From Asaia krungthepensis NRIC 0535 (lineage in GTDB: Bacteria; Pseudomonadota; Alphaproteobacteria; Acetobacterales; Acetobacteraceae): a DNA stretch of 64,000 nucleotides. A model generated the notes under the pieces. That model saw nothing but the letters and a program-made list of their open reading frames with translations. It made no database searches and was not told the DNA's origin. The stretch lies in contig NZ_BAPV01000043.1 of assembly GCF_025995175.1 (NCBI RefSeq), positions 62,001-126,000 of the forward strand, written 5' to 3'. This document shows, one piece after another, positions 8,796 to 17,534 of this stretch. The stretch's first letter is position 1; every line of letters begins with the position of its first letter. Made by a program: the position numbers and the translations under genes.

Positions 8796-8915
8796 AAAAG
8801 ATCCCACATGCAGGAAGCCTCAACGCCCAGCAGGGGTTGCGGCATAACCCTCATGCAGTCGCGCCGGCCGATGAGGAGGCGCACTGATGGATCTGCCTTG
8901 AAGGAGGTTCACACT

Positions 8916-9389
8916 ATGTCCTACGATTTTGCACCGCTTCTACGTTCCGCCATCGGCTTCGACCGTCTGGCGCGCCTCGTTGACGATGCCGTGTCCAATG
9001 CGCCCGCCCATGCGAGCTACCCTCCCTACAACATCGAAAAAGCGGCCGATGACGTCTATCGCGTCACCATGGCTCTGGCCGGTTTCGGCCCTGAGGATGT
9101 TGAGATCTTCCTCGCTGACAATCAGCTTATCATCAAAGGCAGCGTGCCTCGGCACGAGCGTACAGGCGAACTGCTCCACCGGGGTATCGCGACGCGTGCA
9201 TTCGAGCGTCGCTTCGCCTTGGCTGACCACATCGAAATTGCGGGTGCCGAGCTGATCAACGGGCTCCTTACCATCACGGTACGTCAGGTCACGCCCGAGG
9301 CTCTCAAGCCCCGCCGCATTCCGATCTCGCTTGGCCGCGCACCTGCGCCGGAAGTTCATCAGAACCAGGCCGTCAGTCACGCGGCCTGA
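8916..9389 (+). CDS. Small heat-shock protein, Hsp20 family
   Basis: A 157-residue IbpA-like chaperone. The alpha-crystallin domain spans about residues 35-130, from YPPYNIEKAADDVYRVTMALAGF through the RAFERRFALADHI beta strands to GLLTITV. A short tail holds IPI, the I-x-I motif used for oligomer contacts. The start at 8916 is fixed by a very strong AAGGAGGTT ribosome site at 8901-8909; the same frame is open far upstream through rpmE, but that is not coding. It holds denatured proteins for refolding. The leader may be structured (see findings). Confidence 0.93.
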   Translation: MSYDFAPLLRSAIGFDRLARLVDDAVSNAPAHASYPPYNIEKAADDVYRVTMALAGFGPEDVEIFLADNQLIIKGSVPRHERTGELLHRGIATRAFERRFALADHIEIAGAELINGLLTITVRQVTPEALKPRRIPISLGRAPAPEVHQNQAVSHAA

Positions 9390-9446
9390 GACGTCGAGCG
9401 CTGGAGGGAGACGTCAGGGGGCCCATATTTTTGGTCGATCTTTGAC

Positions 9447-9465
9447 GGAGGGGCTTGACCCCTCC
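9447..9465. terminator. Hairpin downstream of hsp20
   Basis: GGAGGGG and CCCCTCC form a 7-bp stem with a CTTGA loop, 58 bases after the Hsp20 stop. No T-run follows, so its terminator role is uncertain. Confidence 0.4.
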
Positions 9466-9505
9466 ACGCTCCACAGACCATACCAACGCTAACTTTGCAG
9501 TGCAT

Positions 9506-9582
9506 CCAGCAGGTGCCGCGCGAAAGGCCCCGGCACTCCCGGAGCTGGACATTTGAATCGGTGCCTGCTGGAGCGTTGCTCC
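9506..9582 (+). promoter_or_regulatory. Structured 5' leader of trcR
   Basis: Outer arms CCAGCAGG (9506-9513) and CCTGCTGG (9564-9571) enclose an inner hairpin GTGCCG/CGGCAC (9513-9518 with 9531-9536). A further GGAGC-GTT-GCTCC hairpin (9570-9582) follows, 19 bases before the start codon. The nested layout suggests a folded mRNA leader. I do not recognise a known riboswitch class. Confidence 0.4.
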
Positions 9583-9601
9583 TCACGCAGGATAGACCGA
9601 G

Positions 9602-10186
9602 ATGACCTTGCCGCTTATGCCGAAAGCCACCGCAGTATGGCTGATCGACAAAACCGCCCTCACCTTCACGCAGATCGCGGAATTCTGCGGCATGCATCCG
9701 CTAGAAGTGCAGGCCATTGCCGATGGTGAAGTGGCAGCGGGCATCAATGGTTATGACCCGGTCAAGAACAATCAGCTGACTCAGGAACAGATCACGCGTT
9801 GCGAAGGCAACCCCGATTTGCGTCTCAAGCTTTCGGCCAAGGCCAACCCGGTGGCACGCCGCGCCAAGGGCGCCCGCTACACGCCAATCGCGCGCCGCAA
9901 TGATCGCCCGGATGCCATCGCTTTCGTGCTGCGCCAGTTTCCCCAGCTTTCGGAACTTCAGATCATCAAGCTGCTCGGAACGACCAAGGACACCATCGCC
10001 AAGGTCCGCGATCGCCAGCATTGGAACAGCGCCAACATCAAGCCGCGTGACCCTGTCATTCTCGGGCTGTGCAGCCAGACCGATCTGAACGCCGCCGTAC
10101 AATCCGCCAATGAGCGCCTTGCCCGCGAGGGCCACACTGTACCGGTTGTCGCGGAAATGTCAGACTTCGGTGACAGCCAGGACTAA
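9602..10186 (+). CDS. trcR: DUF1013 cell-cycle transcription factor TrcR
   Basis: A 194-residue protein of the DUF1013 family, found almost only in alphaproteobacteria. In Caulobacter the member TrcR is reported to associate with RNA polymerase and to control cell-cycle genes. Here the start MPKATAVWLIDKTALTFTQIAEFCG contains one helix-turn-helix-like segment. A second, QLSELQIIKLLGTTKDTIAKVRDRQHW, lies at about residues 115-140. It is basic and soluble with no membrane segment. It is monocistronic, preceded by a candidate structured leader. The family assignment is strong; the function is transferred from the Caulobacter protein. Confidence 0.88.
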   Translation: MTLPLMPKATAVWLIDKTALTFTQIAEFCGMHPLEVQAIADGEVAAGINGYDPVKNNQLTQEQITRCEGNPDLRLKLSAKANPVARRAKGARYTPIARRNDRPDAIAFVLRQFPQLSELQIIKLLGTTKDTIAKVRDRQHWNSANIKPRDPVILGLCSQTDLNAAVQSANERLAREGHTVPVVAEMSDFGDSQD

Positions 10187-10262
10187 GAAGAGATGGCACC
10201 GGCGGCTGACCCTGTTGTAAGATTCATGGGTCAGAGCCTGACAGTCTAGCGGAAAGAACCCG

Positions 10263-10469
10263 ATGCTTGTTGATGTTGACCATGAAGTCATGCTCCGCCG
10301 TCTCCATGAGCTCCGTAGCGAGCATCGCGATCTCGACACGGTAATCGACCGCCTGGTGCAGCACCCTCTCAATCAATTGCAGCTGCAACGCCTCAAAAAG
10401 CGGAAACTTCTTCTCAAAGATGAGATCAACTTCATCGAGAACCGCCTTATACCGGATGATATTGCCTGA
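10263..10469 (+). CDS. DUF465 (YdcH-like) small coiled-coil protein
   Basis: A 68-residue protein matching the YdcH/DUF465 family: an N-terminal helix with HELRSEHRDLD, then LKKRKLLLKDEI, in a helical hairpin. Its function is unknown in the family. The stop TGA at 10467-10469 is immediately followed by the purE ATG, so the two genes are translationally coupled. Confidence 0.88.
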   Translation: MLVDVDHEVMLRRLHELRSEHRDLDTVIDRLVQHPLNQLQLQRLKKRKLLLKDEINFIENRLIPDDIA

Positions 10470-10997
10470 ATGAGCGAAGAACTCGATCTCTACCGTCAGA
10501 CGACGGAAGCGGCCCAGACACCGCGTATCGGCATCATCATGGGGAGCCAGTCCGACTGGTCCACCATGAATTTCGCCGCCGAGAAACTGGCTGAGCTCGA
10601 CATCAGTTTCGAGACACGTATCGTCTCGGCGCATCGTACCCCGGATCGTCTGGCAGATTATGCGCGTTCGGCACGCAGCCGCGGCCTGCAGGTCATCATC
10701 GCCGGCGCGGGCGGTGCGGCCCATCTTCCCGGCATGGTCTCGGCTTGGACCACACTTCCCGTGCTGGGCGTGCCAGTGGAATCCCATGCGCTCAAGGGAA
10801 TGGACTCCCTCCTGTCCATTGTCCAGATGCCGGGTGGCGTCCCCGTGGGGACGCTGGCTATCGGCAAGGCCGGTGCGATCAACGCGGCTCTTCTCGCAGC
10901 GTCCATCCTCTCGCTGCAGGATGAGGGCGTGCAGGCACGGCTGGACACATGGCGCGCCATGCAGACGGCCTCGGTTGCCGACACCCCGGAATCATGA
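10470..10997 (+). CDS. purE: N5-carboxyaminoimidazole ribonucleotide mutase PurE
   Basis: A 175-residue class I PurE, converting N5-CAIR to CAIR in purine synthesis. IIMGSQSDW near residue 23 binds the phosphate. SAHRTPDR holds the catalytic histidine, and [12 protein letters not shown] and [27 protein letters not shown] are the remaining signatures. Residues 1-15 are an extra N-terminal extension. It is coupled to the DUF465 gene upstream and overlaps purK by 4 bases (ATGA). Confidence 0.96.
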   Translation: MSEELDLYRQTTEAAQTPRIGIIMGSQSDWSTMNFAAEKLAELDISFETRIVSAHRTPDRLADYARSARSRGLQVIIAGAGGAAHLPGMVSAWTTLPVLGVPVESHALKGMDSLLSIVQMPGGVPVGTLAIGKAGAINAALLAASILSLQDEGVQARLDTWRAMQTASVADTPES

Positions 10998-12151
10998 CGT
11001 CATCCTCCCTTCCCCGAGGCGCAACAATCGGGATTATCGGTGGCGGCCAGCTCGGGCGCATGTCCGCGATGGCAGCCGCCCGCCTCGGGTATCATGTGCA
11101 TATCCTGAGCGCCGAGGCCGAGCCACCGGCACAGGACACGGCCGGTCAGGTCACGGTCGGCGCCTATGATGACGAGACCGTTCTTCGTCGCTTCGCCGAG
11201 AGTGTGGCGGCCATTACCTTCGAGTTCGAGAACGTCTCGGCGCAGGGGCTTGAACTCCTCGCGTCGCTTTGCCCTGTGCATCCGGCAGGCCGTGTTCTGG
11301 CCATCAGCCAGGATCGCATTCTGGAAAAGAGCTTTCTGGGCGATCATGATATCCCGGTAGCAAATTGGGTGTCGGTGCCTGAGCGCGAGGCCCTGCCGGA
11401 AGCTGCCTCTGAGCTCGGCTTCCCTTTCATTCTGAAGACGACGCGCTTTGGTTATGACGGCAAGGGTCAGTTCCGCATTGCCGATCAGGAGGCCCTCGAT
11501 GCGGTCGCGCCGGAACTGCCGTATCCGCTGATAGCGGAGGGCTTCGTCGACTTTGAGCGTGAGCTCAGCGTGATGGTGGCCCGCAACGAAGCGGGTGATG
11601 TCCGGTGCTTCAGCACGACCGAAAACCAACATCGGGACGGCATCCTCGACTACAGTCTCGCTCCTGCCCGCATACCGGTTGCCCTCTCTGAGGAAGCCCA
11701 GCGTCTCGCCACCCATATCGCGACGACCATCGGTCTGATCGGGATCATGGGGGTCGAGATGTTCGTCTCGGCTCAGGGCACTCTGCTCGTCAATGAAATC
11801 GCTCCACGCCCGCATAATTCGGGTCACTGGACCATGGATGCCTGTCTGATCGACCAGTTCGAGATGCATATCCGCGCGGTTGCGGGGCTACCATTGCCCG
11901 ATCCGTTCCGTCACAGTGACGCAGCCATGAAGAATCTGATCGGCTTCGAGGGTATGGCCTTGTGTGATTCCATTCTCGAGCAGCCCGGTCTCGCCCTGCA
12001 TCTCTACGGGAAGCACGAGACCCGCGAGGGCCGGAAGATGGGCCACGTCAACGCTCTTTTTCCTCTTGGAGCACTACCGGGCCCCTATGGCATCGCCGCG
12101 CGTTTCGACGAGACTCTGCAAGCGGGTCTAGAGATCACGCAGGAGCCCTAG
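10994..12151 (+). CDS. purK: N5-carboxyaminoimidazole ribonucleotide synthase PurK
   Basis: A 385-residue ATP-grasp enzyme that makes N5-CAIR from AIR, ATP and bicarbonate, feeding PurE. The start at 10994 overlaps the purE stop (ATGA). An N-terminal [11 protein letters not shown] nucleotide motif, the ATP-grasp core ([16 protein letters not shown]) and the metal/ATP segment [16 protein letters not shown] are all visible. Its last 24 bases overlap the 3' end of the opposite-strand radC. Confidence 0.96.
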   Translation: MTSSSLPRGATIGIIGGGQLGRMSAMAAARLGYHVHILSAEAEPPAQDTAGQVTVGAYDDETVLRRFAESVAAITFEFENVSAQGLELLASLCPVHPAGRVLAISQDRILEKSFLGDHDIPVANWVSVPEREALPEAASELGFPFILKTTRFGYDGKGQFRIADQEALDAVAPELPYPLIAEGFVDFERELSVMVARNEAGDVRCFSTTENQHRDGILDYSLAPARIPVALSEEAQRLATHIATTIGLIGIMGVEMFVSAQGTLLVNEIAPRPHNSGHWTMDACLIDQFEMHIRAVAGLPLPDPFRHSDAAMKNLIGFEGMALCDSILEQPGLALHLYGKHETREGRKMGHVNALFPLGALPGPYGIAARFDETLQAGLEITQEP

Positions 12152-12877
12152 ATCGCGAAAGCTCACATATGCGCCATTGCCGATAATGAAATGATCGGCA
12201 ATGCGTACATCGATGAGGGCCGCAGCCCTCTGGGCGTCGAGCGTCATGGCGATATCCGCCTCCGATGGGGTGGGATCGCCGCTCGGATGATTATGAACAA
12301 GGATGATGCTCCTTGCCCCCAGTTCCATAGCACGGCGTGCAACTTCGCGTGGATAGACAGGGGTGTAATTGACGGTTCCGCGCGTTTGCGCCTCGTCTGC
12401 AAGAAGCCGGTTACGCTCGTCGAGAAACAGGATACGGAATTGCTCGACAGGCTCACGCGCCAGTCTCGAGATCAGATAATCGACCATCAGCTTGCGATTG
12501 GTGAAGATATCCTCCCTCCCCATCCGCGCGCGGCTGACCCGTATCGCAGCTTCCTGCACGAGACGAATGGCTACCCGGATCTGCGGGCCGAGATGCAGGA
12601 TACCGCTGAGCGAGCGGTCTTCCGTGGCGAAGATTGCTGCAAGCGACCCAAACCGTATGAGGAATGCATCGACGAGAATTTGCGCCTCCTCCCCCGCGAC
12701 ACCCAAGGCTTCGGTGAAGAGCCGGAGCAGGACTTCATCGGAAAGCACCTGGCCTTGCCCCGCAACAAGGGCACGCGGTGGAATCTCGACCCAGTTGGAT
12801 GCGGCCGGGTCTTGATCCCGGGCGCTCGCCTCGGTGTCGTCTTTACCTGAACCGGAATTGTTATTTACTTCTTTCAA
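12128..12877 (-). CDS. radC: RadC family protein with intact JAMM motif
   Basis: A 249-residue RadC/YicR-type protein. A helix-hairpin-helix-like N-terminal region (about 35-110) precedes an MPN/JAB domain with the complete metal motif HNHPSGDPTPSEAD at about residues 197-210. Despite the name, no DNA-repair activity is established for the family. It overlaps purK convergently and diverges from the HAD phosphatase gene at 12909. A paralogue lacking this motif lies 0.8 kb away on the same strand. Confidence 0.92.
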   Translation of the reverse strand: MKEVNNNSGSGKDDTEASARDQDPAASNWVEIPPRALVAGQGQVLSDEVLLRLFTEALGVAGEEAQILVDAFLIRFGSLAAIFATEDRSLSGILHLGPQIRVAIRLVQEAAIRVSRARMGREDIFTNRKLMVDYLISRLAREPVEQFRILFLDERNRLLADEAQTRGTVNYTPVYPREVARRAMELGARSIILVHNHPSGDPTPSEADIAMTLDAQRAAALIDVRIADHFIIGNGAYVSFRDLGLLRDL

Positions 12878-12908
12878 CAGCGCCCTGCCACTTTGTACCG
12901 AGAGACTT

Positions 12909-13604
12909 ATGTCAGAATTTCACGCATATACGAGTGATCATGCGATTTTATTCGATCTTGACGGCACCATAATCGACTCTCGCATTGGCATCATTTCAAC
13001 CCTCCACAGGGTCATCGCTGCGCTAGGCCACAAGCCTGATGATTTGATCGACCTGACATGGGTGGTCGGCCCTCCTCTGGCAGAACTCATGGCCGAGGTC
13101 ATCGGCGCCTATGGCGACGATCGCGTCGCGCAGGCAGTCTCGCTCTATCGTGGCTTCTATGACGAAAGCGGGCGTTTTCAGACGCCTGTCTTTCCGCACA
13201 TGGCCGATTTGCTCGGAAACCTCGCCCGATCTCCCATCCGGCTTTTCACCGCCACCTCCAAACCTGCCTCCCTGGCGCGCGAAATCCTCGTCACTCACGG
13301 GCTGGAGGGGTGCTTCGACCGCATCCATGGTGCGGCCGATGACGACAGCGGGGGAGAAAAGCCCGAAATGCTCGCCCGCATCATGGCTGAGGAGGGGCTG
13401 CAGGCGAACAAGACTTTGATGATCGGCGATCGGCGTTTCGATATTTCCGGTGCGCATGCGAACAAGCTGCGAGGCCTTGGAGTCCTCTGGGGCTATGGGG
13501 GCGAAAAGGAACTGACGGAGGAAGGCGCGGATATTCTTGTGCCAACCCCGGCCGATCTCCCGTCAGCCATTCTGGGCCAGTTCGACGCCCTGTCGCGCCA
13601 CTGA
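12909..13604 (+). CDS. HAD-superfamily phosphatase (phosphoglycolate phosphatase-like)
   Basis: A 231-residue HAD hydrolase of subfamily IA. Motif I FDLDGTIIDS is at about residues 15-24, with both nucleophile and acid aspartates. Motif II is the threonine in FTATSKP, motif III the lysine in GEKPEM, and motif IV is IGDRRFD. A helical cap lies between motifs I and II. The start at ATG 12909 keeps motif I at the expected distance; the frame is open 75 bases further up, into the radC promoter. Gph-type phosphoglycolate phosphatase is the closest match, but the substrate is unproven. Confidence 0.87.
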   Translation: MSEFHAYTSDHAILFDLDGTIIDSRIGIISTLHRVIAALGHKPDDLIDLTWVVGPPLAELMAEVIGAYGDDRVAQAVSLYRGFYDESGRFQTPVFPHMADLLGNLARSPIRLFTATSKPASLAREILVTHGLEGCFDRIHGAADDDSGGEKPEMLARIMAEEGLQANKTLMIGDRRFDISGAHANKLRGLGVLWGYGGEKELTEEGADILVPTPADLPSAILGQFDALSRH

Positions 13605-13647
13605 GGGCCGCACCCGTTCGATCCACCGGATCTTCGAGGGGAGGGTT

Positions 13648-14346
13648 TCAGAACAGCCCCTTCTGTCTGAGGCTCAGTGGCGCGCGTCTGTCCGACACCA
13701 CGACCACGTCATGCAGGCGCATTGACAGCCTTGGCGTCTCACCTTCCAGACGACGCGCGAACAGGCGGAGTGGGGCCGCGGCGCTATTGAGGCCGGAAAG
13801 GGTTTTCTGAATCCCGATCAGCGCCACGGCCTGCAAGGCAAGGGCGCGCCTGAAAATAGGCGCGGTCGAGGCAAAATCGTCGACGGGTTCGTCGGCCAGA
13901 AGCCGGTTCCGGTTATCGAGATAGAGCAGACGGAACTGACCGGGCACCGCGCTTGTCATGGCCGCCGAAAGATAGGCACAGAGTTGATCCCAACTCCCGA
14001 GGATCGGCCTCAGTCGTTCTTCCGCAAGCGCCAGACGCTCTGCAACGACAGGCGGGAATTTGACAAGCAGCAAGGCCTGATCGGTCACCCCTGCCGCACG
14101 CAACTCCGGCCCGGGGGCCGCGAATACCGCGGCGAGCGAGCCGAAGCGATGCAGTAATGCCTTGGCCAATGGCTTCGTGTCCCGCCTGGGAATGCTGTAA
14201 TAAAGCAGCATCTCCAGCACTTCGTAATCCGCGAGACCCTCGGCACCGTTACTCAGCACCCGGTGACGCATACGCATGCGGTGCCCCTGCGGCCCGGTCC
14301 CGCGCAGCAGGTTCTTTTCATCGGTTGGAAATGAGGGTTTGGCCAT
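13648..14346 (-). CDS. RadC paralogue lacking the JAMM metal-binding motif
   Basis: A 232-residue protein from ATG 14346 (a longer reading to 14382 is possible). It has the RadC layout: N-terminal helices (YEVLEMLLYYSIPRRDTKPLAKALL, HRFGSLAAVFAA) and the shared strand FRLLYLDNRNRLLADE. Where the intact paralogue at 12128-12877 has HNHPSGDPTPSEAD, this one reads GIQKTLSGLNSAAAPL, so the histidines and the aspartate are gone. The frame is open and the rest is well kept, so it may be a non-catalytic family member and not a decayed gene. It diverges from uvrD, with the two starts about 28 bases apart. Confidence 0.8.
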   Translation of the reverse strand: MAKPSFPTDEKNLLRGTGPQGHRMRMRHRVLSNGAEGLADYEVLEMLLYYSIPRRDTKPLAKALLHRFGSLAAVFAAPGPELRAAGVTDQALLLVKFPPVVAERLALAEERLRPILGSWDQLCAYLSAAMTSAVPGQFRLLYLDNRNRLLADEPVDDFASTAPIFRRALALQAVALIGIQKTLSGLNSAAAPLRLFARRLEGETPRLSMRLHDVVVVSDRRAPLSLRQKGLF

Positions 14347-14373
14347 GAGGCCATTACATTCTATATCGGGCGG

Positions 14374-16641
14374 GTGACGCAATCCCTGATCTCACCCTCC
14401 TCCCCCGAGTATCTCGACCGGCTGAACCCGGAGCAGCGTGAAGCCATCGAGACCACTGAAGGGCCGCTTCTGATCCTGGCCGGCGCCGGCACGGGCAAGA
14501 CCCGTGTGCTGACGACACGCTTCGCTCATATCCTGCTTGAAGGGCGCGCCCGGCCCTATCAGATCCTGGCCGTGACCTTCACCAACAAGGCAGCGCGTGA
14601 AATGCGCGAGCGTGTGGGGGCCCTGCTCGGTGAGACGGCTGAAGGACTTTGGCTCGGCACCTTCCATGCCCTTTGCGCGCGCATGCTGCGTCGGCACGCA
14701 GAGTATGTGGGTTTGACCACGGGGTTCACCATTCTCGATACGGATGATCAGATCAGACTGACCCGTCAGATCATGGAGCCCTATCGCCTGGACACCAAGC
14801 GCTGGCCGCCTCAGGCCCTGCTCGGCATTTTCCAGCGCTGGAAGGACAGAGGCCTCACCCCGGAGCAGGTGACGGCAGCCGAGGACACGGATTTCGCAGG
14901 TGGTCAGGCGCGCAAGCTGTATGCCGCCTATCAGGACCGGCTCAAGGCCGTGAATGCCTGTGACTTCGGCGATCTGATGCTGCACACGCTCGAGATCCTC
15001 CGGACCCAGCCCGACGTACTGGCCCAGTATCACCGGCTCTTTCGCTATATCCTGGTCGATGAGTATCAGGACACAAACACCATCCAGTATCTCTGGCTCC
15101 GCCTTCTTGCCAAGCGCGATCATGGACCGTCCAATATCGCCTGCGTGGGCGATGACGACCAGTCGATCTATTCCTGGCGCGGCGCCGAGATCGAGAACAT
15201 CCTGCGCTTCGAGAAGGACTTCCCGGGTGCAAAGGTCGTGCGTCTGGAGCGTAATTACCGTTCGACAGCCCAGATCCTCGCCGCAGCTTCAGGGCTGATC
15301 GCTCATAATTCCGGTCGGCTGGGCAAGACATTACGTCCGGGTCGTGACGATGCCCAGGGTGAAAAAGTCCAGATCATCAGTGTCTGGGATTCAGACGAGG
15401 AAGCCCGACTGACCGCAGGGGCAATCGAAAGACTGCGCAGCGACGGTCACCCCCTGTCGCAGATTGCGATCCTGATGCGGGCCGGGTTCCAGACCCGCCC
15501 GTTTGAAGAACGTTTCCTGACGCTCGGCCTGCCCTATCGCGTGGTCGGTGGGTTACGTTTTTACGAACGCGCCGAGATACGGGATGCCATGGCCTATATG
15601 CGGGTTCTGGCACAGCCCGCAGATGACCTCGCTTTCGAGCGGATTATCAATGTACCCAAGCGCGGCGTCGGCGCGGCGGGCCTGCAGAAACTGCATCATG
15701 AGGCGCGCCTCATCAACGCACCTCTGAGCGCTGGGGTGTCCCACGCGCTGGAAACGGGACAGGTCAAAGGCAAAGGCCGCGAGGCTCTGGCAGGATTGAT
15801 GGAGGCTTTCGAGCGCGCGCGGGCGACGCGCGAAAGCGAGGGTCATGTGGTCGCGACCGAGCAATTGCTCGAAGAGAGTGGCTATCTGCAGATGTGGCGT
15901 GACGACAAGACCCCTGAGGCGCCGGGACGACTGGACAATATCAAGGAGTTGCTTCGCGCCATTGGCGATTTCGGTACGCTTGAAGGCTTTCTGGAGCACG
16001 TCGCTCTGGTGACGGAAACGGAGGACCAGGCCAGCGCGGACACGGTCAGCCTCATGACGCTCCATGGTGCCAAAGGCCTCGAATTCGACACGGTGTTCCT
16101 GCCCGGCTGGGAGGAGGGCGTTTTCCCCTCCCAGCGCAGCCTCGATGAGGGGGGGCTCAAAAGCCTCGAGGAAGAGCGCCGCCTTGCCTATGTCGGTATT
16201 ACCCGCGCGCGCAAACGCGCTGTGATTCTTCATGCGGCGCGCCGTCGCATCTATGCGAACTGGCAGGACTCCATGCCCAGCCGCTTCATCGATGAAATCC
16301 CTGCCGAAACCGTGGAGCATAGCGGCCAGGCGATGCAGGAACGTCGGCAGCTCGCCGCGCAGAATGCCTCACTTTTTGCCACCGGACCCGTTTCGAGCAC
16401 ACGCGCTGGTGGTATGGCGGGGCCCCGCCCCGGCTATTCGGGCGGCTATACGCGACCGACGCCGCGCGTCACCGATGTTCTGCCCGATGCCTCACACGGA
16501 ATTGGTCCGGGAGCCCACGTGTTTCATCAGAAATTCGGCTATGGCACGGTGCTGGCCGTCGAATCCGACAGGCTGCACATCAACTTTGAGAAAGCAGGCG
16601 AAAAACGCATCATGGCGCATTTTGTGGAACAGGTCTCGTGA
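14374..16641 (+). CDS. uvrD: ATP-dependent DNA helicase UvrD/PcrA
   Basis: A 755-residue superfamily 1A 3'-5' helicase. Motif I GAGTGKTR is at about 36-43, the DEYQDTN Walker B at about 229, GDDDQSIYSWRGA (motif III) after it, LERNYRST (IV), then TLHGAKGLEFDTVFLPGWEEG (V) and EERRLAYVGITRARK (VI). The C-terminal HQKFGYGTVLAV region is the PcrA/UvrD RNA-polymerase-binding Tudor-like domain. The start is GTG 14374. It acts in nucleotide excision and mismatch repair and in displacing proteins from DNA. It overlaps prmA by 4 bases. Confidence 0.95.
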   Translation: MTQSLISPSSPEYLDRLNPEQREAIETTEGPLLILAGAGTGKTRVLTTRFAHILLEGRARPYQILAVTFTNKAAREMRERVGALLGETAEGLWLGTFHALCARMLRRHAEYVGLTTGFTILDTDDQIRLTRQIMEPYRLDTKRWPPQALLGIFQRWKDRGLTPEQVTAAEDTDFAGGQARKLYAAYQDRLKAVNACDFGDLMLHTLEILRTQPDVLAQYHRLFRYILVDEYQDTNTIQYLWLRLLAKRDHGPSNIACVGDDDQSIYSWRGAEIENILRFEKDFPGAKVVRLERNYRSTAQILAAASGLIAHNSGRLGKTLRPGRDDAQGEKVQIISVWDSDEEARLTAGAIERLRSDGHPLSQIAILMRAGFQTRPFEERFLTLGLPYRVVGGLRFYERAEIRDAMAYMRVLAQPADDLAFERIINVPKRGVGAAGLQKLHHEARLINAPLSAGVSHALETGQVKGKGREALAGLMEAFERARATRESEGHVVATEQLLEESGYLQMWRDDKTPEAPGRLDNIKELLRAIGDFGTLEGFLEHVALVTETEDQASADTVSLMTLHGAKGLEFDTVFLPGWEEGVFPSQRSLDEGGLKSLEEERRLAYVGITRARKRAVILHAARRRIYANWQDSMPSRFIDEIPAETVEHSGQAMQERRQLAAQNASLFATGPVSSTRAGGMAGPRPGYSGGYTRPTPRVTDVLPDASHGIGPGAHVFHQKFGYGTVLAVESDRLHINFEKAGEKRIMAHFVEQVS

Positions 16642-17534
16642 GCGCATCCAGACGACATGCCTCGGCGCTCGAAACCATTTCCGTCACCGTTGCCGATGAG
16701 GCGGTGCCGCTTTTCGAGCAGGCCTTCCTGACCGTCTGTACGACAGTCGGCATTTTCGAGGCCAATGAGGATCAGAACATCTGGCGCGTTGAAGGCGTCA
16801 AGGATGTCGGTCACGCCGAGGATGAACTCGCCCGCGCCCTGACCCTTGCCCGCCTGATGACAGGCGTCGATGCCGAACTCATTCGCGAGCGCACAGAAGC
16901 CGAAGGCTGGCTGGCACGCACCTATGAGGCTTTTCCCCAGCAGGATGTCGGGCGCCGCTTCGCCATTCGTGGCACGCATCTTGCCCCCGGTCACAAGCGC
17001 GACCGCCTGACAATCACGCTCGATGCCGGGATCGCCTTCGGATCGGGAGAGCACGGGTCCACACGAGGCTGTCTGCGCGCACTCGAAGACATGGCGTGGC
17101 GCAAGCCTGCGCGTATCCTCGATATGGGGTGTGGCTCCGGTATTCTGGCCATGGCAGCCGCCATGCTCTTTCACAAACGCATTCTGGCGGTGGATATCGA
17201 GCCCTGGTCGGTTCGGGTGGCTGCCAGCAATGCAAGGCTGAACGGGATCGGCCCATTGATCGATGCCCGCCTGGGCAATGGCTGGCTGACCCCCGAGGTG
17301 CGCGCGAAGGCGCCCTATGACCTTGTCTTTGCCAATATCCTGGCCCGCCCGCTCTGCAAGATGGCGAAATCGCTGGGCACCCATCTGGCACCCGGTGGCA
17401 CGGTCATTCTGGCCGGATTGCTCACGACACAGGCACGCATGGTCATGGCCGCCCACAGGCGTCAGGGCCTTGTGCTCGAAAAGCAGTATTATGAGGGCGA
17501 GTGGTCCACGCTTGTCTTACGCCGTCGTGATTGA
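16638..17534 (+). CDS. prmA: Ribosomal protein L11 methyltransferase PrmA
   Basis: A 298-residue SAM-dependent methyltransferase that trimethylates L11. The N-terminal substrate-recognition part is followed by GIAFGSGEHGSTRGCL, a PrmA hallmark, motif I ILDMGCGSGILAMAA (about 159-173), and the active-site-like motif FANILARPL (about 234). The start GTG 16638 overlaps the uvrD stop. Its 3' end overlaps the next gene by 8 bases. Confidence 0.94.
   Translation: MSASRRHASALETISVTVADEAVPLFEQAFLTVCTTVGIFEANEDQNIWRVEGVKDVGHAEDELARALTLARLMTGVDAELIRERTEAEGWLARTYEAFPQQDVGRRFAIRGTHLAPGHKRDRLTITLDAGIAFGSGEHGSTRGCLRALEDMAWRKPARILDMGCGSGILAMAAAMLFHKRILAVDIEPWSVRVAASNARLNGIGPLIDARLGNGWLTPEVRAKAPYDLVFANILARPLCKMAKSLGTHLAPGGTVILAGLLTTQARMVMAAHRRQGLVLEKQYYEGEWSTLVLRRRD

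Noticed and set aside
8574-8915. N-terminal extension of the Hsp20 reading frame
   Set aside because: It reads through rpmE in another frame; the strong ribosome site at 8901-8909 fixes the start at 8916.
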